From the NCBI GenBank assembly GCA_013297875.1, contig JAAFIW010000008.1, positions 1-64,000 of the forward strand: a DNA stretch of 64,000 nucleotides, given 5' to 3'. Made by a program: the position numbers and the translations under genes. The notes under the pieces are model-generated. The model searched no databases, had not been told where the DNA came from, and saw only the letters and a list, made by a program, of their open reading frames with translations. The stretch is from Comamonadaceae bacterium. GTDB taxonomy: Bacteria > Pseudomonadota > Gammaproteobacteria > Burkholderiales > Burkholderiaceae_C. Shown one piece after another: positions 63,351 to 64,000 of the stretch; the stretch's first letter is position 1, and every line of letters starts with the position of its first letter.

Positions 63351-64000
63351 TCAGTCGGCCTGCTTGCGCAGAAATGCCGGAATCTCAAAGTCATCCATGC
63401 CTCCGGAGGCCAGCGCGTCCACTTTCGCTGCGGCCTGTGTGCGGTTGGTGCGCCACACGCTGGGCACGGCCATGCCGCCATAGTCAGGCTGGTTGGACTG
63501 GCTGGCAGCACCGGGGCCTGCAATGGCGTTGTTCACCGTGGGTACGTGGAAGGGCACGTTGTCGGTACCGGTGCGCAGGGTGGTTTGCAGCACCTGCAGC
63601 GGTGGCGCGGTGCGGCGAATGCCCTGGCGCGAAAGACCCGTGGCCACCACGGTGACGCGCACCGCTTCACCCAAACCGTCGTCATAAGCCGTGCCGTAAA
63701 TCACGTGGGCGTCGGCCGAGGCGTAGGCACGAATGGTGTTCATCGCCAACTTGCTCTCGCTCAACTTCAACGAGCCTTTGGCCGCGCTGATCAGCACCAA
63801 CACACCCTTGGCACCCGAAAGGTCAATGCCTTCCAGCAACGGGCAGGCCACCGCCTGCTCAGCGGCAATGCGGGCTCGGTCAGGGCCTGCGGCCACTGCC
63901 GTGCCCATCATGGCCTTGCCCGGCTCGCCCATCACGGTGCGCACGTCTTCAAAGTCCACGTTCACATGGCCGGGCACATTGATGATTTCGGCAATGCCGC
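63351..64000 (-). CDS. ftsZ: Cell division protein FtsZ, 3' part
   Basis: The gene runs off the right edge; the last 215 codons or so are present. The C-terminal half of the tubulin-like domain (VNVDFEDVRTVMGEPGKAMMG, GPDRARIAAEQAVACPLLEGI, AKGSLKLSESKLAMNTIRAYA, VRVTVVATGL) is followed by a variable linker rich in Ala/Thr/Pro and the conserved tail DDFEIPAFLRKQAD, which binds FtsA and ZipA. FtsZ polymerises at mid-cell with GTP. It is read away from lpxC, which lies about 8 kb to the left on the other strand. Confidence 0.96.
   Translation of the reverse strand, partial: GIAEIINVPGHVNVDFEDVRTVMGEPGKAMMGTAVAAGPDRARIAAEQAVACPLLEGIDLSGAKGVLVLISAAKGSLKLSESKLAMNTIRAYASADAHVIYGTAYDDGLGEAVRVTVVATGLSRQGIRRTAPPLQVLQTTLRTGTDNVPFHVPTVNNAIAGPGAASQSNQPDYGGMAVPSVWRTNRTQAAAKVDALASGGMDDFEIPAFLRKQAD

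Noticed and set aside
1-64000. tRNA or rRNA genes
   Set aside because: None recognised by eye in the intergenic regions; a covariance-model search would be needed to exclude them.

Overview
The window is GC-rich bacterial chromosome with no rRNA, tRNA, CRISPR array, phage or complete insertion sequence that I can see. Gene content and protein wording (ribF-ileS-lspA, rlmI, dksA-STAS-hslV, lpxC, ftsZ, TctAB, a DUF3422-type protein, BASS and FadD) point to a betaproteobacterium of the order Burkholderiales, most likely family Comamonadaceae (Rhodoferax/Polaromonas-like). This is inference from family knowledge, not from a database search.

Layout. 1-6.7 kb: the 3' part of an NHL-repeat lipoprotein, a CBS-pair protein, a PLP-dependent homoserine sulfhydrylase (metY) and a large secreted Gly-rich/DUF11 protein. 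6.7-15.2 kb: LysR regulator divergent from NADP-isocitrate dehydrogenase, an HNH nuclease, then ribF, ileS and lspA with a toxin-antitoxin pair between ileS and lspA. 15.2-19.1 kb: an MmeI-type restriction-modification enzyme overlapping an RlaP-like nucleotidyltransferase. 19.2-31.4 kb: a hydrolase/MarR divergon, a formylglycine-generating-enzyme-like protein, FadD plus a BASS transporter, a fibrillin-like secreted protein, a TetR/cupin operon with matching operators and the stump of a deleted SDR gene, rsuA, a serine hydrolase and a B12-binding radical SAM protein. 31.4-41.6 kb: a FecR-TPR-barrel protein, a phospholipase D-like protein, TctB-TctA, DUF3422 and rlmI.

41.5-49.0 kb is the most unusual part. 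It is a tandem duplication of a unit of about 3.7-4.0 kb made of the rlmI 3' end, a collagen-like lipoprotein gene and a 3' flank. The two lipoproteins share an almost identical stalk (605 bp without a difference) but end in unrelated C-terminal heads, and a phage-type tail-collar gene sits between them. 49-55 kb: COG0523 GTPase, a DksA-family protein with a long basic tail, a STAS-like protein, hslV and lpxC. 55-64 kb: a PIN-domain remnant, a two-component system with a 47-residue membrane protein in front, htpG, an FAD oxidoreductase, small hypothetical genes and the 3' part of ftsZ on the minus strand.

A second theme is dispersed repeats. A roughly 50-bp element with the core TAGCTGCTTGAGCA occurs about 15 times, mostly at gene ends. 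Some copies lie in frame inside ileS, rlmI and rsuA, and one provides the last codons and the stop of the radical SAM gene. A GC-rich REP/REPIN-type element is inserted in frame in ileS and in the restriction enzyme. Several genes have therefore absorbed mobile repeats as coding sequence.
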